In this document: piece after piece, positions 8,568 to 16,691 of the stretch | Layout: each line of letters begins with the position of its first letter | How positions within the stretch are numbered: position 1 is the first letter of the stretch | NCBI RefSeq assembly: GCF_003248355.1 | Contig: NZ_QKWY01000002.1 | Location: 3,224,001 to 3,288,000 of the forward strand | DNA: 64,000 nucleotides | Source: Streptomyces sp. AC1-42W | GTDB taxonomy: Bacteria; Actinomycetota; Actinomycetes; Streptomycetales; Streptomycetaceae | Reading direction: 5' to 3' | Notes under the pieces: model-generated | The model's database searches: none | Seen by the model: the letters and a program-made list of their open reading frames with translations, nothing else | What the model was told of the DNA's origin: nothing | Position numbers and translations under genes: made by a program

Positions 8568-10991
8568 CTACTCGCCCTTCAGCAGCCCGGCCCGCCGCAG
8601 CGCGTCGGCCATCGCCCCGTTGGCCGGCGCGCCACCGGCCGCCGGCCGGCCGCCGTTCCCACGCCCGCCGGAGGAGCGTCCGCCGGAGGAGCGGTCGCCG
8701 GACGAACGCCCGCCGGAGGAGCGGTCACCGCCGCCCTGCCGGGGCCGGGGCGGTCGGCCGCCGCCCCGCTCGCCCGAGGACGCGCGGCCCCCGGCCGCCC
8801 CCGACCCGGCCGCGGACCCCACCTCGTCGTCCAGCCGCAACGACAGCGAGATCCGCTTGCGCGGGATGTCGACCTCCATCACCTTCACTCGGACCACATC
8901 ACCCGGCTTCACCACATCGCGCGGGTCCTTCACGAAGGACCGCGACATCGCGGAGACGTGGACGAGCCCGTCCTGATGCACCCCGACGTCCACGAACGCC
9001 CCGAACGCGGCGACGTTCGTGACGACGCCCTCCAGCACCATCCCGGACACCAGGTCGCCGATCTTCTCGACGCCCTCCTTGAAGGTGGCCGTCTTGAAGG
9101 CGGGCCGCGGGTCGCGGCCCGGCTTCTCCAGCTCCCTGATGATGTCCGTGACCGTCGGCAGCCCGAACTTCTCGGACACGAACTCGTCCGCCCGCAGCGA
9201 CCGCAGCACATCCGTGTTGCCGATCAGCGCGGCGACGTCCCCGCCCGTCTTCTTCACCATCGCCCGTACCACCGGATACGCCTCCGGGTGCACGCTCGAC
9301 GCGTCGAGCGGGTCGTCGCCCCGGATACGGAGGAAGCCCGCGCACTGCTCGTACGCCTTCGGCCCCAGCCGGGCCACGTCCTTGAGGCTCCTGCGCGAGC
9401 GGAACGGCCCGTTGGCGTCGCGGTGCGCCACGATGTTCTCGGCGAGCCCCGCCCCGATGCCGGAGACCCGCGAGAGCAGCGGCGCGGACGCGGTGTTGAC
9501 GTCCACGCCGACACCGTTCACACAGTCCTCGACGACCGCGTCCAGCGACCGCGACAGCTTCACCTCGGACAGGTCGTGCTGGTACTGCCCGACACCGATC
9601 GACTTCGGGTCGATCTTCACCAGCTCGGCCAGCGGGTCCTGGAGCCGGCGCGCGATCGAGACGGCGCCGCGCAGCGACACGTCCATGTCGGGCAGCTCCT
9701 GCGAGGCGAACGCGGACGCCGAGTACACCGAGGCACCGGCCTCCGAGACCATCACCTTGGTGAGCTTCAGCTCCGGATGCCGCGCGCACAGCTCACCGGC
9801 GAGCTTGTCGGTCTCGCGCGACGCGGTGCCGTTGCCGATGGCGATCAGATCGACGTGGTGCTCGCGGGCCAGCCGCTCCAGCGTCGCCAGCGCCTGGTCC
9901 CACTTGTTGGCCGGGACGTGCGGATGGATGACGTCGGTCGCGACGACCTTGCCCGTCGCGTCCACGACCGCGACCTTCACGCCGGTACGGAAGCCGGGGT
10001 CGAGCCCCAGCGTGGCGCGCGTGCCGGCGGGCGCGGCGAGCAGCAGATCGCGCAGGTTCGACGCGAACACGCGCACCGCCTCGTCCTCCGCAGCCGTACG
10101 CAGCCGCAGCCGCAGGTCGATGCCGAGGTGCACCAGAATCCTGGTCCGCCAGGCCCACCGCACCGTGTCCGCCAGCCACTTGTCCCCGGGACGCCCCCGG
10201 CCGGCCACGCCGAAGCGCCGGGCCACCATGTTCTCGTACGAGGAGGGGCCGGGCTCGTCGGACGGCTCCTCCGGCTCCAGGACCAGGTCGAGTACGTCCT
10301 CCTTCTCGCCCCGGAGCATCGCCAGCACCCGGTGCGAGGGCAGCGCCGTGAACGGCTCGGCGAAGTCGAAGTAGTCCGCGAACTTGGCGCCCGCCTCCAC
10401 CTTGCCCTCCCGGACCCGCGCCACCAGCCGCCCGCGCGTCCACATGCGCTCGCGCAGCTCACCGATCAGGTCGGCGTCCTCCGAGAAGCGCTCGGTCAGG
10501 ATGGCGCGGGCACCCTCCAGGGCCGCCGCCGCGTCCGCCACGCCCTTGTCCGCGTCCACGAAGGCCGCCGCCGCCGCGAGCGGCTCCACCGAAGGGTCGT
10601 CGAGCAGCCCGGAGGCGAGCGGTTCGAGACCGGCCTCCCGCGCGATCTGCGCCTTCGTCCGCCGCTTCGGCTTGAACGGGAGGTAGATGTCCTCCAGCCG
10701 CGCCTTGGTGTCGGCGGCCCGGATGCGCGCCTCCAGCTCCGCGTCGAGCTTGCCCTGCTCCCGTACGGATTCGAGGACCGCCGTCCGGCGCTCCTCCAGC
10801 TCCCGCAGATACCGCAGCCGCTCCTCGAGCGTGCGCAGCTGCGCGTCGTCGAGCATCTCGGTCGCTTCCTTGCGGTAGCGCGCGATGAACGGCACGGTGG
10901 ACCCGCCGTCGAGCAGCTCGACGGCCGCCTTCACCTGTCGCTCGCGTACGCCGAGCTCCTCGGCGATCCTGCCTTCGATGGACGTCGTCAC
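8568..10991 (-). CDS. tex: Tex-family S1 RNA-binding transcription accessory protein
   Basis: Cytosolic nucleic-acid-binding protein of the Tex/Spt6 family, 807 aa, thought to act in transcription elongation and RNA turnover. N-terminal helix-rich part (AAVELLDGGSTVPFIARYRK), YqgF/RNase H-like core (LGLDPGFRTGVKVAVVDATG), helix-hairpin-helix part (LLSRVSGIGAGLAENIVAHR) and a C-terminal S1 domain (GMVLEGVVTNVAAFGAFVDV, ending KRISLSLR). The tail is a low-complexity Gly/Arg/Ser segment with repeated SSGGR units, likely disordered and RNA-binding, before a short ending GAMADALRRAGLLKGE. Start GTG 10991; the Shine-Dalgarno is weak. Confidence 0.95.
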   Translation of the reverse strand: MTTSIEGRIAEELGVRERQVKAAVELLDGGSTVPFIARYRKEATEMLDDAQLRTLEERLRYLRELEERRTAVLESVREQGKLDAELEARIRAADTKARLEDIYLPFKPKRRTKAQIAREAGLEPLASGLLDDPSVEPLAAAAAFVDADKGVADAAAALEGARAILTERFSEDADLIGELRERMWTRGRLVARVREGKVEAGAKFADYFDFAEPFTALPSHRVLAMLRGEKEDVLDLVLEPEEPSDEPGPSSYENMVARRFGVAGRGRPGDKWLADTVRWAWRTRILVHLGIDLRLRLRTAAEDEAVRVFASNLRDLLLAAPAGTRATLGLDPGFRTGVKVAVVDATGKVVATDVIHPHVPANKWDQALATLERLAREHHVDLIAIGNGTASRETDKLAGELCARHPELKLTKVMVSEAGASVYSASAFASQELPDMDVSLRGAVSIARRLQDPLAELVKIDPKSIGVGQYQHDLSEVKLSRSLDAVVEDCVNGVGVDVNTASAPLLSRVSGIGAGLAENIVAHRDANGPFRSRRSLKDVARLGPKAYEQCAGFLRIRGDDPLDASSVHPEAYPVVRAMVKKTGGDVAALIGNTDVLRSLRADEFVSEKFGLPTVTDIIRELEKPGRDPRPAFKTATFKEGVEKIGDLVSGMVLEGVVTNVAAFGAFVDVGVHQDGLVHVSAMSRSFVKDPRDVVKPGDVVRVKVMEVDIPRKRISLSLRLDDEVGSAAGSGAAGGRASSGERGGGRPPRPRQGGGDRSSGGRSSGDRSSGGRSSGGRGNGGRPAAGGAPANGAMADALRRAGLLKGE

Positions 10992-11147
10992 GGTTCTACC
11001 GACTCGCCTTCTCCTGCTGGCTGTGCTGGTCGGGCCCCGGACCGCCGCCGGGGCGGACCGGAGTCACACGCCTGCATTCTGCCGGGTGGCCGGGCGCCGT
11101 GTCGCCGGACCACCCCAGCGGACGGCCGGTGGATTTCCCGCGCCGGG

Positions 11148-12005
11148 TCAGCCGGTCGCGCTCGACGGGAAGGCGCCCGCCGCCGCGGCCGTGGCGAGGA
11201 AGCCGCGCCCCAGCTCCGTCAGCCGGGCCACACCCGGCCCGCCCAGGTGCTCGTACGGGCCCAGGTCCATCCGGTCCGTGTCCCGCTCCAGCCCCTCGCG
11301 CAGCGCGGCGCCCTCGTCGGTCAGCGCGCCCTCCGCCGTGAGCAGCCCGCGCTCCCGCAGCCGCTGCGACGCCGCCTCCCAGTCGGCGCGCCGCCAGCCC
11401 CGGGTGGACAGCAGCCAGCCGATCGCCATGCCCTTGCCGGTCGCGGTGTGGCTGACCAGGGCCTCGACCGGGTCGAGCCCTGCGGCGAGGAGCGCGGCGA
11501 GATGGGCGTCGCCCCGGTGCTCGCGCAGCAGCCCCGCCGCGTGCCAGTACACCAGGTGCGGTTCGTCCGGGACCGGCAGACCGGCGTGGGCGGCGTACAG
11601 CGGCCGGGCGTGCCGGGTGCAGCCCTCGGTGGCGCGCAGGGCCAGCGACGCGGCCTCGGCCATCTCGGGCGAGGCGATGATCTCGTCGCCGAGCAGCCGG
11701 CGCAGCGTCGCGTCGGCGGCCCGCAGCCGCGCGTCCAGGACCGCGGCGGGCGAGGCGATGTCCCAGAGGGCGGGCACGTGCTGGGAGACCAGCGCGTGGT
11801 TGAAGTTGTAGAACGTCGCGGTCACCGTCCCCGCGCCGACCGCGCCCATCGCGGCCGCGCGGGTGGCGAAGTAGACGGCGGTGGGGTCGACGATTCCCAG
11901 CCCGCCGAACTCCTTGCCGAGGTCGGGGGAGAAGTAGAGCGAGGAGTGCAGCGGGTTGAGGGCGTTGTGGCAGCGCCGGCCGGCACGGGGCGGGAGAGTA
12001 CTCAT
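11148..12005 (-). CDS. SCO6745-family protein (possible winged-helix regulator)
   Basis: 285-aa soluble protein of an actinobacterial family usually named after SCO6745. It starts RRCHNALNPLHSSLYFSPDL and ends with a predicted winged-helix-like segment (ADWEAASQRLRERGLLTAEGALTDEGAALREGLERDTD), which suggests a regulatory role that is not demonstrated. The middle is alanine-rich and helical. ATG 12005 is the only start matching the conserved N-terminus; an in-frame extension to 13100 runs antisense through the next gene and is spurious. It diverges from the GlxA-like regulator. Confidence 0.75.
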   Translation of the reverse strand: MSTLPPRAGRRCHNALNPLHSSLYFSPDLGKEFGGLGIVDPTAVYFATRAAAMGAVGAGTVTATFYNFNHALVSQHVPALWDIASPAAVLDARLRAADATLRRLLGDEIIASPEMAEAASLALRATEGCTRHARPLYAAHAGLPVPDEPHLVYWHAAGLLREHRGDAHLAALLAAGLDPVEALVSHTATGKGMAIGWLLSTRGWRRADWEAASQRLRERGLLTAEGALTDEGAALREGLERDTDRMDLGPYEHLGGPGVARLTELGRGFLATAAAAGAFPSSATG

Positions 12006-12016
12006 GACCGGAACGT

Positions 12017-12032
12017 TACCGACTGGTTGGTA
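12017..12032. promoter_or_regulatory. Imperfect palindrome upstream of the SCO6745-like gene
   Basis: TACCGACTGGTTGGTA is a 12/16 dyad, TetR-operator-like in form, 12 bp before the start of the SCO6745-like gene in the divergent region with the GlxA-like regulator. No matching regulator lies next to it. Confidence 0.3.
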
Positions 12033-12140
12033 CGAGCGGGAAGTCCCGTGTGTACGTGAGCTCCGCCGCAGCCGTGATGGCGGGAAAGGTGGGAAATCCG
12101 TCATTGCGGCCCTGTGACGGGCCCGCCCAGGATGGGGGCC

Positions 12141-13106
12141 ATGAAGCAGCGATCCGTGCTCGTCGTCCTGTTCGACGGCGTCCAGAGCCTCGACGTCACC
12201 GGCCCCATGGAGGTGTTCGCCGGTGCCTCGAAGTTCCCCGGCGTGCGGTACGAGCTGCGCACCGCATCGCTGGACGGCGCCCCGGTCCGCACCTCCTGCG
12301 GACTCACGCTCGTCCCGGACGGCAGCCTCCCCGGCGCCCCGGCCCCCGACACGCTGCTGGTCCCCGGCGGCGCCGGCACCCGGGCCCCCGACCCGGCGCT
12401 GGTGGACTGGCTGCGCGTGAACGCCCCGCTGCCCGAACGGCTGGTCTCGGTGTGCAGCGGGGCGCTGCTGCTGGCCGCGGCCGGACAGCTGGACGGCCAC
12501 CGGGTGACGACCCACTGGAACGTGTGCGACACGCTGGCCCGCGCCCATCCCGCCGTGCGGGTCGATCCCGAACCGATCTTCGTACGGGACGGCAGGATCG
12601 CCACCTCCGCCGGAGTCACCGCGGGCATCGACCTCGCGCTGGCCCTGGTCGAGGAGGACCACGGCCGGGACGTCGCCCTGACGATCGCGCGGCACCTGGT
12701 CGTCTTCCTGCGCAGGCCGGGCGGCCAGTCCCAGTTCAGCGCCCAGCTCAGGGCCCAGACGGCGCGCCGCGAACCGCTGCGCGAGGTGCAGCACTGGATC
12801 ACCGAGCACCCCGGCGCCGACCTCTCCGTGGACGCCCTGGCCGCCCGCGCCCGGCTCTCGCCCCGCCACTTCGCCCGCGCCTTCCACGCGGAGACCGGGA
12901 CCACGCCCGGCCGGTACGTCGACCGGGTCCGCCTCGAACACGCCCGCAGGCTCCTGGAGGACACCGCCGACGGCGTCGCCGGAATCGCCCGCAGCTGCGG
13001 CTACGGCACCCCGGAGGCGATGCGCCGGGCCTTCGTCAAGGCGCTGGGCACCGGCCCCGCCGAATACCGCCGCCGCTTCGGCTCCCACACCGCGGACCAC
13101 TCCTGA
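12141..13106 (+). CDS. GlxA-family transcriptional regulator (DJ-1/PfpI plus AraC HTH)
   Basis: 322-codon regulator with an N-terminal class-I-amidotransferase-like domain (VLVVLFDGVQSLDVTGPMEV; elbow LVSVCSGALLLAAAGQL) and a C-terminal AraC-type double helix-turn-helix (LSVDALAARARLSPRHFARA, GIARSCGYGTPEAMRRAF). Proteins with this architecture sense unknown small molecules and activate neighbouring genes. ATG 12141 begins the conserved MKQRSVLVV; an earlier in-frame GTG (12114) has no better ribosome site. It probably controls the DJ-1 protein 23 bp downstream. Confidence 0.9.
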   Translation: MKQRSVLVVLFDGVQSLDVTGPMEVFAGASKFPGVRYELRTASLDGAPVRTSCGLTLVPDGSLPGAPAPDTLLVPGGAGTRAPDPALVDWLRVNAPLPERLVSVCSGALLLAAAGQLDGHRVTTHWNVCDTLARAHPAVRVDPEPIFVRDGRIATSAGVTAGIDLALALVEEDHGRDVALTIARHLVVFLRRPGGQSQFSAQLRAQTARREPLREVQHWITEHPGADLSVDALAARARLSPRHFARAFHAETGTTPGRYVDRVRLEHARRLLEDTADGVAGIARSCGYGTPEAMRRAFVKALGTGPAEYRRRFGSHTADHS

Positions 13107-13129
13107 CCCACCCGAGAGACAGGAAGACC

Positions 13130-13765
13130 ATGCAGATCGCCATCGCCCTCTTCGACCGCTTCACCGCCCTGGACGCCGTGGGCCCCTACGAGATCCTGTC
13201 CCGCGTCCCCGGCGCCGAGACGGTCTTCGTCGCCGAGCGCACGGGCACGGTACGCAACGACAACGGCGGCCTCGGCCTGGTCGCGCAGCGCACCTTCGAC
13301 GAGGTCCCCGCCCCGGACCTGCTGATCGTCCCCGGCGGCCCCGGACAGCACCACCAGATGGACAACGAGCACCTCCTCAACTGGCTGCGCCGCGCGGACG
13401 GGGCCACCACCTGGACGACCTCCGTGTGCACCGGCTCGCTGCTCCTCGGGGCCGCCGGGCTCCTGCGGGGGCGGCGCGCCACCTCGCACTGGCTCGCCCT
13501 GGACACGCTCCGGGAGCACGGGGCCGCGCCCACCGGCGAACGCGTGGTCTTCGACGGCAAGTACGTCACCGCGGCCGGTGTCTCGTCCGGCATCGACATG
13601 GGCCTCGCCCTGCTGGGCCGCATCGCCGGCGACCGCGCCGCCCAATCCGTACAGCTCCTCACCGAGTACGACCCCCGGCCGCCCTACGACGCGGGCTCGC
13701 CGGACAAGGCCCCCGCCGACCTGGTCGAGGAGTGGCGCGGCAGGAGCCGGTTCATCCTCCGGTAG
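13130..13765 (+). CDS. DJ-1/PfpI family protein (isonitrile-hydratase-like)
   Basis: 211-aa stand-alone DJ-1/PfpI-fold enzyme: IAIALFDRFTALDAVGPYEI start and catalytic-elbow cysteine in TSVCTGSLLLGAAG. The pattern is closest to isonitrile hydratase (InhA) and related ThiJ proteins, which act on small electrophiles; the actual substrate is unknown. GAGAGACAGGA precedes ATG 13130. It forms a pair with the GlxA-type regulator upstream, whose first domain is homologous, so one likely arose from the other. Its 3' end overlaps the convergent enoyl-CoA hydratase gene by 14 bp. Confidence 0.85.
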   Translation: MQIAIALFDRFTALDAVGPYEILSRVPGAETVFVAERTGTVRNDNGGLGLVAQRTFDEVPAPDLLIVPGGPGQHHQMDNEHLLNWLRRADGATTWTTSVCTGSLLLGAAGLLRGRRATSHWLALDTLREHGAAPTGERVVFDGKYVTAAGVSSGIDMGLALLGRIAGDRAAQSVQLLTEYDPRPPYDAGSPDKAPADLVEEWRGRSRFILR

Positions 13766-14540
13766 CCGCCGCCCCGGCCCCCGGCGCCTGCGCCCGCCAG
13801 GTGAACCGGGGCGCCCGGCGCTCCAGGAACGCGGCGACACCCTCCGCCGTGTCCCCGCTCCCTCGCGCCTGACCGGCCCAGTGCCCGTCCCGGTCCGTGC
13901 GCCCGGCCGCGAACTCCTTGGCCGCGGCCTGGGTCAGCCGCGACCGGGACACCAGGGTCCGTACGTACGCGCCGACCCGCTCGTCCAGCCCGCCGGCCGG
14001 CAGGACCTCGTCCACCAGACCGGTCCGCAGCGCCCGCCCGGCGTCGATCAGCTCACCGGAGAACAGCAGGTGCTTGGCCGTCGCCGGGCCCGTGAGGGCG
14101 ACCAGCCTGCGGGTGGACGAGGAGGGGTAGACGATGCCCAGCTTGGCCGGGGTGACCCCGAACCGCGCCCCCTCGGCCGCGAACCGCAGATCGCAGGCGG
14201 CGGCGAGCTGGCTCCCGCCGCCCACGCAGTAGCCGCGCACCGCCGCGAGCGTCGGCAGCGGGAACGCGGCCAGCGCCTCCTCGGCGGCCACGGCCAGCCC
14301 CTGCGGGTCGTGCGCCGGGTCCCGGAGCGAGGAGATGTCGGCGCCCGCGCAGAAGGTGTCGCCCGCGCCCGTCAAAACCAGGGCGCCCACGGACGGATCG
14401 GCCGCCAGCTCCGCCAGCAGCACCGGCAGCGCCCGCCACATCGCGGCCGTCATCGCGTTGCGCTTGGCGGGATTGCTGATGACGACGGTGGCCACGCCGT
14501 CCGCGACGGTGTGCTCCAGCCGGGGTTCCGTACGGTCCAT
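13752..14540 (-). CDS. Enoyl-CoA hydratase/isomerase family protein
   Basis: 262-aa crotonase-fold enzyme acting on acyl-CoA thioesters. Markers are ISNPAKRNAMTAAMWRALP, the oxyanion-hole strand GDTFCAGADISSLRDP and the second loop VRGYCVGGGSQLAAACDLRF, followed by GARFGVTPAKLGIVYPSSST. The usual catalytic glutamates of true hydratases are not obvious (GGGSQLA and KLGIVYP), so isomerase or another crotonase reaction is possible. Start ATG 14540. It overlaps the DJ-1 gene's 3' end by 14 bp on the opposite strand. Confidence 0.88.
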   Translation of the reverse strand: MDRTEPRLEHTVADGVATVVISNPAKRNAMTAAMWRALPVLLAELAADPSVGALVLTGAGDTFCAGADISSLRDPAHDPQGLAVAAEEALAAFPLPTLAAVRGYCVGGGSQLAAACDLRFAAEGARFGVTPAKLGIVYPSSSTRRLVALTGPATAKHLLFSGELIDAGRALRTGLVDEVLPAGGLDERVGAYVRTLVSRSRLTQAAAKEFAAGRTDRDGHWAGQARGSGDTAEGVAAFLERRAPRFTWRAQAPGAGAAATGG

Positions 14541-14619
14541 GGCCGGATGCTATCCGTGCCGCCCGAACCTATGATCAAGAAGGGGTCGCGAAGCCGGTAC
14601 GCACCCCGAGGAGCCCGAT

Positions 14620-15222
14620 GTGGACGGTCCCGAACGCGAAGGCAGGAGGCTCAGCCGCAGCTTCGGCGGGCTGGCCCTGCTCGGCATTCTGCTCGTCGTC
14701 GCCGGCCTGGTCGGCCTCGTCTACACCGGGGTGGCGACGCTCACCTCGATGATCCTGTTCGGCTGGCTGCTGCTCATCGGCGGCCTGGTCGGACTGGTGC
14801 ACGCCGTCCAGTCGCGCGGCACCAGCTACTTCTGGCTGGGCGTGGTCGTGGCGGCGCTCAACATCGCCGCCGGCGTCGTCGTCATCCGCCATCCGCACGG
14901 CACCGCCGAAGCGCTGACCATGTTCGCGGCGCTGCTCTTCCTGACCGGCGGGGTGTTCCGGCTCGTCGGCAGCGTCGTGGTGCGCGGGTCGCAGTTCGGC
15001 TGGACCCTGCTCCAGGGTGCCTTCGGACTGCTCCTCGGCCTGCTCGTGCTGTTCGACTGGCCGCACAGCAGCCTCTACGTCCTCGGCTGCTTCTTCTCGC
15101 TCGCCCTGCTCTTCGACGGACTCGGGCTCATCGCCGTCGGCATCGGCGGCCGGCGGATCGTCTCCATGGTCTCCGGAACCGACCCGCTCAGCAAAGACAG
15201 TCGGAAGCAGTCCGAAAGTTGA
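14620..15222 (+). CDS. HdeD-like (DUF308) integral membrane protein
   Basis: 200-aa membrane protein with about six helices arranged as repeated hairpins (FGGLALLGILLVVAGLVGLV, MILFGWLLLIGGLVGLVHAV, LFLTGGVFRLVGSVVVRG and so on), the pattern of the HdeD/DUF308 family linked to acid or general stress in other bacteria. Hydrophilic C-terminus DPLSKDSRKQSES. GTG 14620 follows GAGGAG by 6 nt. A dyad lies just after the stop codon. Confidence 0.8.
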   Translation: MDGPEREGRRLSRSFGGLALLGILLVVAGLVGLVYTGVATLTSMILFGWLLLIGGLVGLVHAVQSRGTSYFWLGVVVAALNIAAGVVVIRHPHGTAEALTMFAALLFLTGGVFRLVGSVVVRGSQFGWTLLQGAFGLLLGLLVLFDWPHSSLYVLGCFFSLALLFDGLGLIAVGIGGRRIVSMVSGTDPLSKDSRKQSES

Positions 15223-15229
15223 CGCATAT

Positions 15230-15282
15230 GCGCAAATCAAGTCGAGTTCGGTCAATCAGAATCGACTTATAGTCAGTTGCGC
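15230..15282. repeat. 53-bp imperfect dyad between the HdeD-like and anti-sigma-like genes
   Basis: Nested arms GCGCAA (15230-15235) with TTGCGC (15277-15282), and AAGTCGA (15239-15245) with TCGACTT (15262-15268), share one centre. The DNA is A/T-rich and includes TATAGT (15268-15273), which could be a -10 element for the downstream gene. Either an operator or a transcript hairpin. Confidence 0.45.
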
Positions 15283-15355
15283 GGACCGAAGCAACCCGGA
15301 GCGCCACTCTGTACTCGACGTGCAGTCACTTCGAGTGGAGAGCGGGTACCGGACT

Positions 15356-15808
15356 ATGGAGAGCCGCGGGAGTGTCCCCGCCCGGCCCGTGCCGTACGAA
15401 GGGGTGTGGCGGTTCACCGCCCCGGCAGCGGACGTCTCCGTACCGCAGGCCAGGCACGCCGTGCGCGACCTGCTGAGGCGCCAGAACGTGCCGATCGGCG
15501 ACGACCTCACCCAGGGCCTGCTGCTCATCGTCTCCGAGCTGGTCACCAACGCCGTCAAGCACGCGGCGCTGCTCTCGCCGGAGCTGGCCGTCGAGGTGGC
15601 CGTGGGCGAGGCATGGGTCAGGGTGTCCGTCGAGGACAACCACCCCTACCGGCCCACCGCGCTGGAGACCGACCACGCGCAGACCGGCGGACGGGGCCTG
15701 CTGCTGGTCCGCGAGATCACCCGCGAGGCGGGCGGCGGCTGCGACGTCGAGCACACCGCGGGCGGCGGCAAGGTCATCTGGGCGACCCTGCCGCTCGGGG
15801 GCGTCTGA
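15356..15808 (+). CDS. RsbW-type ATP-binding protein (HATPase_c fold)
   Basis: 150-aa single-domain GHKL ATPase of the anti-sigma/serine-kinase type abundant in Streptomyces. N-box LLLIVSELVTNAVKHAALLS, G1-like VSVEDNHPY and the glycine-rich lid GGRGLLLVREITREAG are visible. Such proteins bind a sigma factor or phosphorylate an anti-anti-sigma partner; no partner gene is adjacent. ATG 15356 was chosen; GTG 15320 is in frame and could give a 12-residue longer form. Confidence 0.82.
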   Translation: MESRGSVPARPVPYEGVWRFTAPAADVSVPQARHAVRDLLRRQNVPIGDDLTQGLLLIVSELVTNAVKHAALLSPELAVEVAVGEAWVRVSVEDNHPYRPTALETDHAQTGGRGLLLVREITREAGGGCDVEHTAGGGKVIWATLPLGGV

Positions 15809-15866
15809 CGCATCCCCCGAACCCCCGCGGCACCACCCACCGACCGCGCAGACCGCGCGCAGGCGC

Positions 15867-16460
15867 CTACCAGCCGGCCGCGTCCCCGGTCAGCTCGCGG
15901 ATCGCCGGCCGGGCGGCGTCCAGCACGGTCATGAACCACGCGGAGAACGGGTCACGGGCATGCCGCTCGGCCAGCTCCGCCGCCGTCACGAACGCCGTGT
16001 CGCCGACCTCCTCCGCGTCGGGCTCCGGCCGCTCCTGCGCCATGCCCACGAAGAGGTGGTTGAACTCCTGCTCCACCAGGCCCGACGCCGGGTCCGGGTG
16101 GTTGTAGCGGACGGTGCCCGCCTCGGCCAGCAGCGAGGGCGAGATGCCCAGCTCCTCGTACGTACGCCGGGCGGCGGCGGCGAAGGGCGCCTCGCCCGGG
16201 TAGGGGTGGCCGCAGCAGGTGTTGGACCAGACACCGGGGGAGTGGTACTTGCCGAGGGCGCGCTGCTGGAGCAGCAGCCGGCCCTGCTCGTCGAAAAGGA
16301 ACACGGAGAACGCGCGGTGCAGCTGACCGGGCGACCGGTGGGCGGCGAGCTTCTCCGCCGTGCCGATGGTGGTGCCGTTCTCGTCGACCAGTTCGAGCAT
16401 GATCGCTTCCGCTGTGCCGTTCGACGAGGCGTTCGCCGCGGTGACTGGTGTGGTCGGCAT
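15867..16460 (-). CDS. idi: Isopentenyl-diphosphate delta-isomerase, type I
   Basis: Nudix-fold enzyme interconverting IPP and DMAPP, 197 aa. The catalytic-cysteine motif VWSNTCCGHPYPGE, the Nudix-like RRTYEELGI and the metal/substrate part VRYNHPDPASGLVEQEFNHL are all present. AAGGA sits 5 nt before ATG 16460; ATG 16466 is an alternative. It ends 9.6 kb before the hopanoid operon, whose substrates it helps balance; idi is also near the hopanoid genes in S. coelicolor (recalled as SCO6750). The 231 bp between its start and the zinc-exporter gene hold its promoter region. Confidence 0.95.
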   Translation of the reverse strand: MPTTPVTAANASSNGTAEAIMLELVDENGTTIGTAEKLAAHRSPGQLHRAFSVFLFDEQGRLLLQQRALGKYHSPGVWSNTCCGHPYPGEAPFAAAARRTYEELGISPSLLAEAGTVRYNHPDPASGLVEQEFNHLFVGMAQERPEPDAEEVGDTAFVTAAELAERHARDPFSAWFMTVLDAARPAIRELTGDAAGW

Positions 16461-16691
16461 ACCCATCCTTCGCTGTGGTTCCGGCCCCGAGCGCCGGTCC
16501 CGTCGAGTCTGCTCAAGTCTGCCGTACAAAAGCGGCTTGTCCGTACTTCGGCCCTGGCATGTCCGGTCCGGTTCGTACCCATCCGCGACCCTACACCGCG
16601 TGTCCCGGCGCCCACCGGCCAACGGGCGAACGGGCCCGCGTCCGGCGGCTGGACGGGAGCGGCCGACGGCTCGACGGGAGTGGGCGGCCGG

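Noticed and set aside
8958..12059. 1033-codon plus-strand open frame antisense to tex and the SCO6745-like gene
   Set aside because: Arg/His/Gly-rich composition without any recognisable motif; a shadow caused by the high GC codon bias of the genes on the other strand.
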